Origin: Roseovarius sp.
GTDB taxonomy: Bacteria; Pseudomonadota; Alphaproteobacteria; Rhodobacterales; Rhodobacteraceae
NCBI GenBank assembly: GCA_002720475.1
Contig: PBIL01000008.1
Location: forward strand, 141,757-205,756
DNA length: 64,000 nt
Direction: 5' to 3'
The notes under the pieces are model-generated. The model was not told the DNA's origin, searched no databases, and saw only the letters and a list, made by a program, of their open reading frames with translations. Position numbers and translations under genes: made by a program. Below, one piece after another: positions 1 through 9,551 of this stretch. The stretch's first letter is position 1; every line of letters starts with the position of its first letter.

Positions 1-533
1 CGAAACTCGTCGCGGGTGCGGATGCGCGCATAGGCCTGCATGAGCTCGAGCAGCGTGGCCGAGTAGCGCGTCTCGCGATGCCGCGTGACAGTCTCGGGCA
101 GGCCGCGCGCGAAGAAATCGCGCCACAGCCGGTCGCGCCCCATGAGCCGCGCGGCGCAGTCGCGCATCGCCTGCAACCGCTCGAGCTGAAAGGCCAGATG
201 CGCCGCCAGTTCCTCGCCCGAGGGTCCGTCCTCGGCCGGGTCCGGCGGCAGCAGAAGGCGCGACTTGAGAAAGGCGAGCCAGGCCGCCATCACCAGGTAA
301 TCGGCGGCAAGCTCCAGCCGCAGCGCCTTGGCCTGCTCCACGAAGGCAAGATATTGCCGTGCCAGATGCAGGACGGAAATGCGCCGCAGATCGACCTTTT
401 GCGTGCGCGAGAGCGTGAGAAGCAGGTCGAGCGGACCCTCGAACCCGTCCACATCGACGATGAGCGCCTCGGCGGCCAGCCGGTCGGCCAGGGCCACCGG
501 TCTTGCCCCTTCCTCGAACTCGTCTTCAGCCAT
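1..533 (-). CDS. scpA: ScpA, segregation and condensation protein A (partial)
   Basis: Kleisin subunit that bridges the SMC dimer in chromosome condensation and segregation. Only the first 177 or so residues are present; the C-terminal winged-helix part lies beyond the left edge of the window. The kleisin N-terminal signature is visible: FEGPLDLLL at residues 31-39, followed by KVDLRRISV and a helix ending in FLKSRLLLP. The ATG overlaps the last 8 nt of nagZ (ATGGCTGA), so the two are translationally coupled. In this group scpB usually follows, which would be outside the window. Identification is secure. Confidence 0.93.
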   Translation of the reverse strand, partial: MAEDEFEEGARPVALADRLAAEALIVDVDGFEGPLDLLLTLSRTQKVDLRRISVLHLARQYLAFVEQAKALRLELAADYLVMAAWLAFLKSRLLLPPDPAEDGPSGEELAAHLAFQLERLQAMRDCAARLMGRDRLWRDFFARGLPETVTRHRETRYSATLLELMQAYARIRTRDEF

Positions 534-1533
534 GCATTCGCCCGCCCGTCAGCGCATCAAGCTGCTTTGCGAGGGCGGAAATGTCAACCGGATCGGGGAT
601 GCGGCGGCAGGCAAGCGCGGCCTCTGCGCGGCGCTGCGCGGGCGCGGTCATCTCGCCCGCCGCCTCGGCCACGGCCCGCCGCTCGTCAAGCGTGCCGTTG
701 CAGTGCAGCACCACGTCACATCCCGCCGCGAGCGCCGCCCGCGCGCGCGTTGCCAGATCGCCCGAAAGCGCCTTCATCGAGATATCATCGGTCATCAGCA
801 ACCCGTCAAAGCCGATCTCGTCGCGGATTGCGCCGATGACCGCCGGAGAGAGCGTTGCGGGCTGCTCATCGAGCGCGGCATAGACGACATGGGCGGTCAT
901 CGCCATGGGCAGGTCTGAAAGCTCTCTGAATGGCGTAAAATCAACATCCTGTAGGTCATTCTTCGCGCAGTCCACACGCGGCAGGACATGATGGCTGTCC
1001 GCCGTGGCGCGCCCGTGGCCGGGGATATGCTTGACCACCGGCAGGACGCCGCCCGCCATCAGCCCCTCGGCCACGGCCCGGCCGATCCCGGCCACCTGTG
1101 CCGCCTGCGCGCCATAGCAGCGGTTGCGCAGGAAGGGATGCGTGTCCGGCCCCGCCACATCGACCAGCGGCGCGCAATTGCCGTCGATGCCGAGAGCGTG
1201 CAGCTCGGCGGCGATGAGCCGATAGCGCAGATACATCGCCTGAGCCGCGTGCGCCCCGGCCGCCGCCACATGATCGAGCGGCGCGGGCCAGGCGCGCCAA
1301 TGGGGCGGGCGCAGGCGCTGCACGCGCCCGCCCTCCTGGTCGATGGTGATCAGCGCCTCGTGCCCGGCCGCCGCGCGCATCTCCTCCACAAGCGCGCGCA
1401 GCTGATCGGGCGTGTCGATATTGCGCGCGAAGAGGATGAATCCGAGCGGGCGCATGTCTCGGAAGAACGCCCTTTCCTCACGGGTCAGGCGCAGCCCGCC
1501 GGCGTCGAGAATGGTCGCGCCGAAGCGGTTCAA
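526..1533 (-). CDS. nagZ: Beta-N-acetylhexosaminidase NagZ
   Basis: Glycoside hydrolase family 3 enzyme that removes N-acetylglucosamine from 1,6-anhydro-muropeptides in cytoplasmic cell-wall recycling. It has 335 residues, the usual length. Seen: ITIDQEGGRVQRL near 62-74, the KHIPGHG motif at 168-174, the following DSHH that carries the catalytic His-Asp dyad, and MTDDISMKAL carrying the nucleophile Asp. The start is TTG at 1533, chosen because the family N-terminus (NRFGATILDAGG) begins there and because TTG overlaps the TGA of the upstream SPOR gene (TTGA). The upstream SPOR-domain gene and downstream scpA make a typical Rhodobacterales operon. Confidence 0.93.
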   Translation of the reverse strand: MNRFGATILDAGGLRLTREERAFFRDMRPLGFILFARNIDTPDQLRALVEEMRAAAGHEALITIDQEGGRVQRLRPPHWRAWPAPLDHVAAAGAHAAQAMYLRYRLIAAELHALGIDGNCAPLVDVAGPDTHPFLRNRCYGAQAAQVAGIGRAVAEGLMAGGVLPVVKHIPGHGRATADSHHVLPRVDCAKNDLQDVDFTPFRELSDLPMAMTAHVVYAALDEQPATLSPAVIGAIRDEIGFDGLLMTDDISMKALSGDLATRARAALAAGCDVVLHCNGTLDERRAVAEAAGEMTAPAQRRAEAALACRRIPDPVDISALAKQLDALTGGRMHG

Positions 1534-2390
1534 CGGGAGACCACCGGGATGCACTCGGCCTTCTCGGCCTGCAGGGCCGAGCAGAAGCGGCGCGCATCGT
1601 CGATATCCTCGAATCCGGCCACGCGCAGCCGGTAGAAGGTGCGCCCGCCGCTCTCGGCGCGCTGCACGACCCGCGGCTTGCCGTCGAGCAGATCGCCCAG
1701 CCGGGCGCTCAGCCGGGCCCATTCGCTGCGGGCGACCTCGGCCGATTCATAGGCCCCGAGCTGCGCGAGCCTGGTGCCCGCAGGAAGGCTCTCGGGCGCG
1801 ATTTCCTCGGCCGGGGCGCTGGTTGCCGCGGCAAGGGCAAAGGTCACGGGATCGAGGCTTGCCGGACGTGATCGGGGCCGCAGCGACTGGCCCAGCCCGC
1901 CCGCGACCGCCGCGCGCGGCGCGGGCGCGGAGACTTGCACCGCCTCGGGCTCGGGCGACGGACCCGCCTCCGCCGCGCGCAGGACGGCAAGGTGGACATC
2001 GGCCGTCTGCGGGCGCGCGTCCGGCGCGGGACGGGCCGGGGCCGTCGTCATCGCATCCTCCGATGCAAGCTCGAGCGGCTGCGGGGCGATGATCACCTGA
2101 TCCGGCGGCGGGGCGGCGGCCTCGTCGGCGGCGATCCGGTTCACCGAAAGCCCCTGATGGGCGGCGGGCCTGCCGCCGGGTTCCTCTGGGGCCACGCGCA
2201 TCGGCCCCTCGAGCGCGCGCACCACGGGCACGCCCGACACATCGCGCATGATCATCCCATAGCCCCAAAGTCCGATACCGCCGACAAGCGCCAGCGAGAT
2301 CACCGCGCCTGCCATGTTGGTGAGCGTCGCAAGGGAAATGCGACGCGCCTCGGCTTCGGGAAGCCCCCCGGAAAAGTCATAATCCGCCAT
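1530..2390 (-). CDS. SPOR domain-containing membrane protein
   Basis: A 286-residue bitopic inner-membrane protein. There is a short cytoplasmic N-terminus, one transmembrane segment at about residues 23-48, a long Pro/Ala-rich periplasmic linker, and a C-terminal SPOR domain (about 205-286; LAQLGAYESAEVARSEW, then FYRLRVAGF). SPOR domains bind peptidoglycan stripped of stem peptides at the division septum, so a role at the septum or in cell-wall turnover is likely. That fits the translational coupling to nagZ, which recycles cell wall. The exact function is unknown. Confidence 0.85.
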   Translation of the reverse strand: MADYDFSGGLPEAEARRISLATLTNMAGAVISLALVGGIGLWGYGMIMRDVSGVPVVRALEGPMRVAPEEPGGRPAAHQGLSVNRIAADEAAAPPPDQVIIAPQPLELASEDAMTTAPARPAPDARPQTADVHLAVLRAAEAGPSPEPEAVQVSAPAPRAAVAGGLGQSLRPRSRPASLDPVTFALAAATSAPAEEIAPESLPAGTRLAQLGAYESAEVARSEWARLSARLGDLLDGKPRVVQRAESGGRTFYRLRVAGFEDIDDARRFCSALQAEKAECIPVVSR

Positions 2391-2465
2391 GCTCTGCCTC
2401 TCGCTCTCCGGCGATACGTTGCCGCCGGGGATTGTCTGCCTGCTCGGACCCGGCGGAGGCGGCGT

Positions 2466-4211
2466 TCAGCGCATCTCGTCCACCGGAGTGACGCCAAGGA
2501 TACCAAGACCCGCGCAAATCACAACCGTCGCCGCGCGCGCGAGGGCGATTTTCGCGGCGGATGTGGCCGGATCGCCCTCCTGCAGAAAGCGCAGCGCCGG
2601 CTCGTCATGGCCCCGGTTCCAGAGCGCGTGCAGGTCCGAGGCCAGGTCATAGAGGAAGAAGGCCACCCGGTGCGGCTCGTTCGCGCGCGCGGCGATCTCC
2701 ACAAGGCGCGGCCATTCGGCGATCTTCCGCGCGAGCGTCAGCTCGGCCTCGTGGACAAGCCCTGACAGGTCCGCCCCGGCGAGCGCCGCGTCGCTCACGT
2801 CGATCCCCGCCTCGCGCGCCTTGCGCAGCACCGAATTCACCCGCGCATTGGCATATTGCACGTAAAACACCGGGTTTTCCCGCGACTGTTCCAGCACCTT
2901 GTCGAAATCGAAATCGAGCGGCGCGTCGTTCTTGCGGGTCAGCATGACGAAGCGCGTCACGTCGGGGCCCACCTCCTCCACCACGTCGCGCAGGGTGATG
3001 AAGGTGCCCGCGCGCTTCGACATCTTGAACGGCTCGCCGTTCTTGAAGAGCCTGACCAGTTGGCAGAGCTTGATATCGACCGGCACGCGCCCGTCCGAGA
3101 GCGCAGAGACCGCAGCCTTCATCCGCTTGACATAGCCGCCGTGATCGGCCCCGAACACGTCGATCAGAAGATCGAAGCCCCGCTCGATCTTGTCGTAGTG
3201 ATAGGCGATGTCGGGGGCGAAATAGGTCCAGCTTCCATCCGATTTCATGATCGGGCGGTCCACGTCGTCGCCATGGGCGGTGGAGCGGAACAGCGTCTGC
3301 TCGCGCGGCTCCCAGTCCTCTGGCTGCTTGCCCTTGGGCGGCTCGAGCACGCCGCGATAGATGAGCCCCCTCTCGCGCAGCGCCTCGATCGCGCGCTCGA
3401 TGAGCCCGGTGCCGTAGAGCGATTTCTCGGAAAAGAAGTGATCCATGGTCACGCCGATCAGCGCGAGATCGGCGCGGATCAGCGCCATCATCGCCTCGGT
3501 CGCGAAGTCGCGCACGGGGTCGAGCCAGACCTCCTCGGGCTGATCGAGATAGGCCGCGCCCACCTTCTGCCTGAGCGCCTCGCCCACCTCGATGAGGTAA
3601 TCGCCCGGATAGGTGCCATCGGCAAAGGCCACCTCCTGCCCGTGCGCCTCCAGATAGCGCAGATAGACCGAGCGGGCGAGCACATCAACCTGCGCCCCGC
3701 CGTCGTTGATGTAGTATTCGCGCGTCACATCGAAGCCCGCAAAGGCCAGCAGGCTTGCCAGCGCATCGCCGAAGACCGCCCCGCGCGTGTGGCCCACATG
3801 CAGCGGGCCGGTGGGGTTGGCGGAGACATATTCGACATTGACCCGCCTGCCCTGCCCCATCGACGAGCGCCCGAAATCCGCCCCCTGGCCAAGCGCCGCG
3901 CGCACCACCTCGTGCCAGAGCGTGGGCGCAAGGCGCAGGTTGAGAAAGCCGGGGCCGGCCACCTCGGCGCGCGCGATGCGCGGGTCTCCGGAAAGCTGCG
4001 CCGCAAGCGCCTCTGCGATCTCGCGCGGCTTCTGGCCCGCGGGCTTCGCCAGCACCATCGCGGCATTGGTGGCCATGTCGCCATGGGCGGGATCGCGCGG
4101 CGGCTCCACCGCGACATTGGCCATGTCGAGCCCCGCAGGCAACGCGCCCCCGGCCTGCATGGCCCCGAGCGCATCGAGCACGAGCGAGCGGATTTCGTCG
4201 AAGAGGTTCAT
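2466..4211 (-). CDS. argS: Arginyl-tRNA synthetase
   Basis: Class I aminoacyl-tRNA synthetase that charges tRNA-Arg. It has 581 residues. The HIGH-type motif is HVGH at 138-141 (after ANPTGPL), and the KMSKS-type loop is KMSK at about 396-399. The C-terminal DALR anticodon-binding domain ends with [11 protein letters not shown]. The start at 4211 was preferred over an in-frame ATG 19 codons upstream because it has an AAAGG ribosome-binding site and gives the family N-terminus [11 protein letters not shown]. It lies 53 nt after the antiporter gene and 75 nt before the SPOR gene on the same strand. Confidence 0.97.
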   Translation of the reverse strand: MNLFDEIRSLVLDALGAMQAGGALPAGLDMANVAVEPPRDPAHGDMATNAAMVLAKPAGQKPREIAEALAAQLSGDPRIARAEVAGPGFLNLRLAPTLWHEVVRAALGQGADFGRSSMGQGRRVNVEYVSANPTGPLHVGHTRGAVFGDALASLLAFAGFDVTREYYINDGGAQVDVLARSVYLRYLEAHGQEVAFADGTYPGDYLIEVGEALRQKVGAAYLDQPEEVWLDPVRDFATEAMMALIRADLALIGVTMDHFFSEKSLYGTGLIERAIEALRERGLIYRGVLEPPKGKQPEDWEPREQTLFRSTAHGDDVDRPIMKSDGSWTYFAPDIAYHYDKIERGFDLLIDVFGADHGGYVKRMKAAVSALSDGRVPVDIKLCQLVRLFKNGEPFKMSKRAGTFITLRDVVEEVGPDVTRFVMLTRKNDAPLDFDFDKVLEQSRENPVFYVQYANARVNSVLRKAREAGIDVSDAALAGADLSGLVHEAELTLARKIAEWPRLVEIAARANEPHRVAFFLYDLASDLHALWNRGHDEPALRFLQEGDPATSAAKIALARAATVVICAGLGILGVTPVDEMR

Positions 4212-4264
4212 GGCGCGCCTTTCATCCTGCGATGCGCGCCGGTTTATCATCCCGCGCCCGCGCG

Positions 4265-6097
4265 TCAATCGCCGGAGGGTCGCGGCGGCGTTCCGCCCGG
4301 CTCGCGCGGCGGACCGAAGGCGATGAGACCGGACCCCTCGCCGCCGGCCGGGGCCTCGCCGCGGGCGATGAAGGCGAGCGTGCCCGAGGGCCGCATCTCC
4401 GCGAGCGGCACCGCCTCGGGATTGTCGGCGCGCCAGGCCTCAAGCGGGTAATCGGCGGTAAGCCGCGTCGTGCGCACGCCCCAGCCCTGCGCCATGCGCT
4501 GCGCGATCCCGGCATGATCGAGATCGCCGCCGATCCGCCGTCCGCCAAGCGTCGCGGGCAGCGCGTGGCGCGCACCCTCCTCGCGCGTCCGGCGCAGCTG
4601 AAAGACGTTCTCGCGGCCGAATTCCGGCGCGAGATCGGTGGTGACGAGCGTGTTGTAGGCGTCGTTGTCGCTCAGCGCCACGACCTGGCCGAAGCTCACT
4701 ACCTCTATCCCGTCCTCGGCGGCCTCCGACAGGATGTCGCCGAAGAAGGTCCGCAGCCCCGCCGCGCGTGCCGAGCGCAGCCTCATGCGGTTGGGGTCGC
4801 TGACCAGCACCGGCACCTCGAGCTTTTGGAGCGCCTCACCGAGCGCCGTGGAAAAGGCCGATCCGCCCACCAGGATCACCCCCGGCGGCCCCTTCTGCGC
4901 AAGCCCGAGCGCGCGCCCCAGCGGCGCGAGCGAAAATCCGTGCAACACGACCGTGGCCGCCACCAGGGCGAAGGCCAGCGGCGTAAGCCGCGCCGCATCC
5001 TCGAAGCCGAGCGCGACCAGCCGCTCGCCGAAGAGCCCCGCCACCGCCACGAGGACCACGCCGCGCGGGCCGGTGAGCGCGACCAGCAGCCGTTCGTTCC
5101 AGGGCACGTTCGTGCCCAGCAGCGAGACGAGCACCGTCACCGGGCGCACCAGCAGGATGGTCACCGCCACGAAGGCCGCGGCACGCCAGTCGAGCAAAGC
5201 CAGCGCCTCGGGATTCATCGAGGCCGCAAGCAGGATGAACACGCCCGAGACCAGCAAGACGGTCGCGTGTTCCTTGAAGCGGCGCAGTTCGGCATAGCTC
5301 GGCAGGTCTGCATTGGCCATGTAAAGGCCCATCACCGTCACGGTCAGAAGCCCGCTTTCGTGCAGCACCGTGTCGGAAAGCGCGAACACCCCCAGAAGCA
5401 CGGCAAAGAGCACCGGCACCTTCATGAACTCGGGCACATGACCCGCGCGGAACGCCCGCACCAGCCGCCAGCCCGCGCCAAGCCCGAGCGCCAGCGCCAC
5501 CGCGATCCCCCGCGCCATGGAAAGGGCCGCGCCTCCCGCCGTCTCGGAGGCGGCCATGACGAGCACCACCTCGAAGGCCAGCACCGCGGCGAGCGCCCCC
5601 ACCGGATCGTTGACGATGGCCTCCCATTGCAGGAGCTGCGCGGGTCTTCGCGCGAGCCGCGCCTGCCGCAGAAGCGGCGCGATCACGGTCGGGCCCGTCA
5701 CGATCATGATACCGCCAAAGACCGCCGCCGTGGCCCAGTCGAGCCCGGCCGCGTAATGCAGCGCCAGCGTCGAGCCGAGCCAGCCCAGAGGCGCGCCGAG
5801 GATGACCAGCCGCCGGACCCCCTCGGCCGCGCCGCGCAGGCTCTGGAGATTGAGCGAAAGCCCCCCCTCGAAAAGGATCACCGCCACCGCGATCGAGACC
5901 ATCGGTGCCATGAGCGGGCCGATATCGCGCGCCGGATCGAACAGACCCAGCCCCGGCCCGACGATCAGCCCGGCCGCCAGCATCAGCACGATGGCGGGCA
6001 TCCGGAGCCGCCAGGCGAGCCATTGCGCCCCCACGCCAAGCGCGCCCACGAGCGCGAAGACCATCACCGGCGCAAGCGCGCCTGCCTCACCCGACAT
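4265..6097 (-). CDS. CPA1-type cation:proton antiporter with C-terminal TrkA-N-like domain
   Basis: Integral membrane cation/proton antiporter of 610 residues. About twelve hydrophobic helices fill residues 1-400. [11 protein letters not shown] and the ion-binding VNDPVGA motif (an Asn-Asp pair, the CPA1 type) are present. After residue 400 a cytoplasmic Rossmann-like domain starts with [18 protein letters not shown], similar to TrkA-N nucleotide-binding domains, and probably regulates transport. The start at 6097 ([10 protein letters not shown]) begins just before the first helix; longer starts would run into dgt. It starts 8 nt after the dgt stop. The transported ion (Na+ or K+) cannot be told from sequence. 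Confidence 0.85.
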   Translation of the reverse strand: MSGEAGALAPVMVFALVGALGVGAQWLAWRLRMPAIVLMLAAGLIVGPGLGLFDPARDIGPLMAPMVSIAVAVILFEGGLSLNLQSLRGAAEGVRRLVILGAPLGWLGSTLALHYAAGLDWATAAVFGGIMIVTGPTVIAPLLRQARLARRPAQLLQWEAIVNDPVGALAAVLAFEVVLVMAASETAGGAALSMARGIAVALALGLGAGWRLVRAFRAGHVPEFMKVPVLFAVLLGVFALSDTVLHESGLLTVTVMGLYMANADLPSYAELRRFKEHATVLLVSGVFILLAASMNPEALALLDWRAAAFVAVTILLVRPVTVLVSLLGTNVPWNERLLVALTGPRGVVLVAVAGLFGERLVALGFEDAARLTPLAFALVAATVVLHGFSLAPLGRALGLAQKGPPGVILVGGSAFSTALGEALQKLEVPVLVSDPNRMRLRSARAAGLRTFFGDILSEAAEDGIEVVSFGQVVALSDNDAYNTLVTTDLAPEFGRENVFQLRRTREEGARHALPATLGGRRIGGDLDHAGIAQRMAQGWGVRTTRLTADYPLEAWRADNPEAVPLAEMRPSGTLAFIARGEAPAGGEGSGLIAFGPPREPGGTPPRPSGD

Positions 6098-6105
6098 TGC
6101 CACGG

Positions 6106-7269
6106 CTAGACGCCTCCCCGAATGAAACCTGTCTTCCCCGTGAGCCGGGCATGGCTCTGGAGCGCGAAACGGTCGGTCATCCCGGCGATATAGTCGCTCA
6201 CCAGCCGCGCCAGCGCCGTGCGGTCCGCGGCAAGCGCCACATCGGCCCGCCATTCGTCCGGCAGATGCCCGGGCGCGTCGAGATAGATCGGGAAAAGATC
6301 GCGCACCACCTCGTCCACCATGGCGCGCATCTCGTTGACCGCGGGCGCGCGATACATGCGGGTGAAGAGAAAGCCCCGGATCGCCTGCAAGTCTTGCCAG
6401 AGCGCGGGCGAGAAGCGGATCACCGGCGCGCCGAGCGCGCGCAGCGCGGCGACATCGGCAGGCGCGGCCTCGGCCAGCCGTGCCCGGCTCGTGGCAATCA
6501 CGTCGCCCACCATCTCGCCGAAGACGCGGCGCAGCGCCTCGTGACGGCGGCGCTTGGGATCGAGACCGGGATAGCGCCGGTCCACCTCCGCGAAACAGTC
6601 GCCGACGATGGGCAGCGTGGCAATCTCCTCGTCGGTGAAGAGCCGCGCGCGCAGCCCGTCATGCAGATCGTGGTTGTTATAGGCGATGTCGTCGGCAATC
6701 GCCGCCGCCTGCGCCTCGGCCCCGGCATGGGTGTGCAGTTCCAGATCGTGGCGCGCGTTGTAATCGGCCAGCGCATAGGGCAGCGGGCTGCTGACCGGCC
6801 CGTTATGCTTGGCGATGCCCTCGAGCGTCTCCCAGGTGAGGTTGAGCCCGTCGAACTCGGCGTAATGGCGTTCGAGCGCGGTGACGATGCGCAGCGCCTG
6901 CGCGTTGTGATCGAACCCGCCATAGGGGGCCATGAGCGCGGCCAGCGTGTCCTCGCCCGCATGGCCGAAGGGCGTGTGGCCAAGATCATGCGCCAGCGCC
7001 ACCGCCTCGGTCAGATCGGTGTTGAGGCCGAGTGCCCCGGCGATGGTGCGCGCCACCTGCGCCACCTCGATGGAATGGGTGAGCCGCGTGCGATAGTAAT
7101 CCCCCTCATGCGCGACAAAGACCTGCGTCTTGTGCTTGAGCCTGCGAAACGCGCTGGAATGGATGATCCGGTCCCGGTCACGCTGAAAGGGAGAGCGGAA
7201 GGCGCTTTCCTCCTCGGTCACGCGGCGGCCGCGCGTGCGGGCGGGATCGGTGGCGAAGGGCGCGGGCAT
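6106..7269 (-). CDS. dgt: dGTPase-like dNTP triphosphohydrolase
   Basis: HD-domain deoxynucleoside triphosphate triphosphohydrolase that cleaves dNTPs to nucleoside plus tripolyphosphate and trims nucleotide pools. It has 387 residues and matches the dGTPase-like family common in alphaproteobacteria. Metal-binding HD residues lie in RLTHSIEVAQVA and ALAHDLGHTPFGHAGE, with further family motifs DHNAQALRIVT and ADDIAYNNHD. First gene of the minus-strand run toward argS. It diverges from the A-type Fe-S carrier gene, with 87 nt between the two starts. Confidence 0.93.
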   Translation of the reverse strand: MPAPFATDPARTRGRRVTEEESAFRSPFQRDRDRIIHSSAFRRLKHKTQVFVAHEGDYYRTRLTHSIEVAQVARTIAGALGLNTDLTEAVALAHDLGHTPFGHAGEDTLAALMAPYGGFDHNAQALRIVTALERHYAEFDGLNLTWETLEGIAKHNGPVSSPLPYALADYNARHDLELHTHAGAEAQAAAIADDIAYNNHDLHDGLRARLFTDEEIATLPIVGDCFAEVDRRYPGLDPKRRRHEALRRVFGEMVGDVIATSRARLAEAAPADVAALRALGAPVIRFSPALWQDLQAIRGFLFTRMYRAPAVNEMRAMVDEVVRDLFPIYLDAPGHLPDEWRADVALAADRTALARLVSDYIAGMTDRFALQSHARLTGKTGFIRGGV

Positions 7270-7356
7270 CGGCGGGGTCCTTGTGGCGGGGCGCGTGATT
7301 CCTATATGTCAGAGTGATCAATGACTGAAAACCGCCGCGACGTCCCGAGGTCCCAG

Positions 7357-7680
7357 ATGCAGCTTCCCCCAAAGGTCACTCCGCGCGCCTTTGCCCGCCT
7401 CGCCGAGATCGGCGCGGGCGAGAAGGGCCAGGCTTTGCGCGTGGCGGTCGAGGGCGGCGGCTGTTCGGGCTTTCAGTATGACATCCGCCTCGACACCCCG
7501 GCCGAGGACGATCTGATCCTCGAGGGCGAGGGGCAGCGCGTGGTGGTGGATTCGGTGTCCCTGCCCTTCCTTGCCGGGGCGGTGATCGACTTTACCGAGG
7601 AACTGATCGGCGCGCGCTTCGTGATCGACAATCCGAACGCCACCTCCTCCTGCGGCTGCGGCACCTCGTTCTCGATCTGA
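7357..7680 (+). CDS. A-type iron-sulfur cluster carrier (HesB/IscA/ErpA family)
   Basis: Small 107-residue Fe-S cluster carrier or insertion protein. The three invariant cysteines are present: one in GGGCSGFQY and two in the C-terminal SSCGCGTSF. The start at 7357 ([12 protein letters not shown]) was chosen because GAGG lies 6 nt upstream and the family starts there; an in-frame ATG 36 nt upstream has no good ribosome-binding site. Which of ErpA, IscA or SufA it replaces cannot be settled from sequence alone. It is followed by a convergent Hint-domain gene. Confidence 0.9.
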   Translation: MQLPPKVTPRAFARLAEIGAGEKGQALRVAVEGGGCSGFQYDIRLDTPAEDDLILEGEGQRVVVDSVSLPFLAGAVIDFTEELIGARFVIDNPNATSSCGCGTSFSI

Positions 7681-7689
7681 ACCGGCGCG

Positions 7690-8604
7690 TCAGGCGACGC
7701 GACCCGCGGCCGGACGCAGCAGACGCCCCTCATGCCCGCGCAGCAGCCGACGCGCCGGGGGCATGTCAAATCCCGCGGCCCCAATTTCGGGGAAAAGCGC
7801 CAGGATCTCTTCCCGCAGCGCCGAACCGTCGCGGCAGAGATAGTCGCCCACCAGAAAGCTCTCGGTCGCCAGCCCCTCGGCCAGGACGATCTCGTGCGCA
7901 TCGAACATGACATGGACATAGGTCACGCTGGCGCAGGGCGCGCGGTGGATCGTGTCGCCGTTGACCAGCAGATGCGCCGGGCAGAGCACTTCCGGCTCGC
8001 CCAGGTAAAGCTCGGCGCGCCAGCCGTCGAGCAGGATCCGGTGCTGCGGCGAGACCCGCAACTCGCCATGCGGGCCGAGCGCGCCGGGAGCGAACCGAAC
8101 GGGGGCAAAATCACCCACGCCGGGCACCCTGCGCCTGCCCACCCACCGCACCGGGCGCGCGCCGTGGTCGCGCGTGAGCACCATGTCGCCCGGCATGAGC
8201 GCCTCGACCGGACGCGCGCCGCCCGGAACGGCAATGCGCGTGCCCGCCACGAAACAGGGCGGGCCGAAGCCCGAGACCGGAAACTGCGTGCTCTGCGTGA
8301 CGAAGGTGCGCGCGGTAATCGTGCCGTCGCTCAGAACCGATCCGTCGCTCGGCGTGAAATGGCGCGCGCCATCGGCGGTGTAGAAGGTGACGCCGGTGAT
8401 CGCGTCGCCATTCAGCGTGATCGTGTCGCCGACCCAGACATTGACAACGTCGCTGCCGTTGATCTGGTCGTTGCCGTCCGAGCGGATGAAGCCGTCGTCA
8501 TCGGCATCGTTGACCTGCATGGTGATGATGGTCGCGGCAAAGGGCACCGGCGTGGCGCCGGGGTCGAAATTGCCCGCGATGGTCTGCTCGGTAAAGATTG
8601 CCAT
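7690..8604 (-). CDS. Hint (hedgehog/intein) domain-containing protein
   Basis: A 304-residue protein with a Hint domain. The N-terminal 110 residues are Asp/Asn/Gly/Thr-rich (VNDADDDGFI, SDGNDQING) and resemble surface or RTX-type regions. The Hint core begins at Cys117 in PPCFVAGTRI and continues with VEALMPGDMVLT, the His-containing SPQHRILLDG and a Hint2-like C-terminal part. Such proteins are abundant in Rhodobacterales and may self-process, but no substrate or partner is known. No signal peptide is seen, which fits secretion by a non-Sec route or a cytoplasmic protein. Function unassigned. Confidence 0.8.
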   Translation of the reverse strand: MAIFTEQTIAGNFDPGATPVPFAATIITMQVNDADDDGFIRSDGNDQINGSDVVNVWVGDTITLNGDAITGVTFYTADGARHFTPSDGSVLSDGTITARTFVTQSTQFPVSGFGPPCFVAGTRIAVPGGARPVEALMPGDMVLTRDHGARPVRWVGRRRVPGVGDFAPVRFAPGALGPHGELRVSPQHRILLDGWRAELYLGEPEVLCPAHLLVNGDTIHRAPCASVTYVHVMFDAHEIVLAEGLATESFLVGDYLCRDGSALREEILALFPEIGAAGFDMPPARRLLRGHEGRLLRPAAGRVA

Positions 8605-8705
8605 GCTGCCCGGCCCGTCACTCGCGATCGCCCGGCCATTCTCTAGCGGCGGAATCCGGAGTCATTTGGCCCGCGGGGTGGCGGAATCGGGGCGCGCGAA
8701 ATCGC

Positions 8706-8734
8706 TTGAACCCGGCCCGGAGCGCTGAGATAGA
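8706..8734 (+). promoter_or_regulatory. Putative sigma-70-type promoter of xth
   Basis: TTGAAC at 8706-8711, a 17-nt spacer and GATAGA at 8729-8734, leading into the exonuclease III gene, which starts 21 nt further on after GGAGGAGAGG. The match is reasonable but a match alone is weak evidence. Confidence 0.35.
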
Positions 8735-8755
8735 GGCGCGGGAGGAGAGGCGGCC

Positions 8756-9538
8756 ATGCGCATTGCCAGTTTCAACATCAACGGCATCAAGGCCCGCCAC
8801 GCGGCGCTTTGCGACTGGCTGGACGAGGCCCGGCCCGACGTGGTGCTGTTGCAGGAGATCAAGACCGTGGACGCGGGTTTTCCGCGCGAGAGCTTCGAGG
8901 AGCGCGGCTACAACGTCCAGACCCACGGGCAGAAGGGGTTCAACGGCGTTGCGATCCTGTCGAGGCGTCCGCTCGAGGACGTGACGCGCGGCCTTCCCGG
9001 CGACGAGGAGGACGATCAGGCCCGCTGGATCGAGGCCACCGTCATGGGCGAGCGCCGCGCGCTGCGGCTCTGCGCGCTCTACCTGCCCAACGGCAACCCC
9101 GCGCCGGGGCCGAAATTCGACTACAAGCTGCGATGGATGGCGCGGCTGAGGGCGCGCGCCGCCGACCTGCTTGCCACCGAGGAGCCGGTGCTCATGGCGG
9201 GCGATTACAACGTCATCCCGCAGGACGAGGACGCCGCCCGCCCCGAGGCGTGGCGCGAGGACGCGCTCGCCCGCCCCGAAAGCCGTGCCGCCTTTCGCCG
9301 GGTCCTGCATCTCGGCTACACGGATGCGTTCCGCGCGCGGGTGCAGGGGCCGGGGCATTACAGCTTCTGGGATTACCAGGCGGGCGCGTGGGAGCGCAAC
9401 AACGGCATCCGCATCGACCATGTGCTGCTCAGCCCGCAAGCCGCGGACCTGATGACCGATTGCGGGATCGACAAGGCCCTGCGCGGGCGCGACAAGCCCT
9501 CCGATCACGTCCCCGTCTGGGTCGAGATCGACGCCTGA
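8756..9538 (+). CDS. xth: Exodeoxyribonuclease III
   Basis: AP endonuclease and 3'-5' exonuclease of base-excision repair (exonuclease III/ExoA family), 260 residues. The metal-binding and catalytic landmarks are present: N-terminal ASFNINGIKAR, LLQEIKT, GDYNVIPQDED, RIDHVLLS and the C-terminal SDHVPVWVEI. The ATG at 8756 follows a strong GGAGGAGAGG ribosome-binding site. It stands alone and converges on the terminase large subunit gene with only 13 nt between the two stops, so no GTA structural gene fits between them. Confidence 0.95.
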   Translation: MRIASFNINGIKARHAALCDWLDEARPDVVLLQEIKTVDAGFPRESFEERGYNVQTHGQKGFNGVAILSRRPLEDVTRGLPGDEEDDQARWIEATVMGERRALRLCALYLPNGNPAPGPKFDYKLRWMARLRARAADLLATEEPVLMAGDYNVIPQDEDAARPEAWREDALARPESRAAFRRVLHLGYTDAFRARVQGPGHYSFWDYQAGAWERNNGIRIDHVLLSPQAADLMTDCGIDKALRGRDKPSDHVPVWVEIDA

Positions 9539-9551
9539 CGCGCCCCGTCCC

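Noticed and set aside
4232-6109. A 625-codon plus-strand ORF rich in His, Arg and Gln opposite the antiporter gene
   Set aside because: Shadow frame of the minus-strand antiporter; composition (His/Arg/Gln-rich) is typical of an antisense frame in high-GC DNA, and no domain is recognisable. Similar long antisense frames at 17587-19356, 23866-26274, 32298-34835, 41122-43002, 49487-51604 and 54635-56614 were rejected for the same reason.
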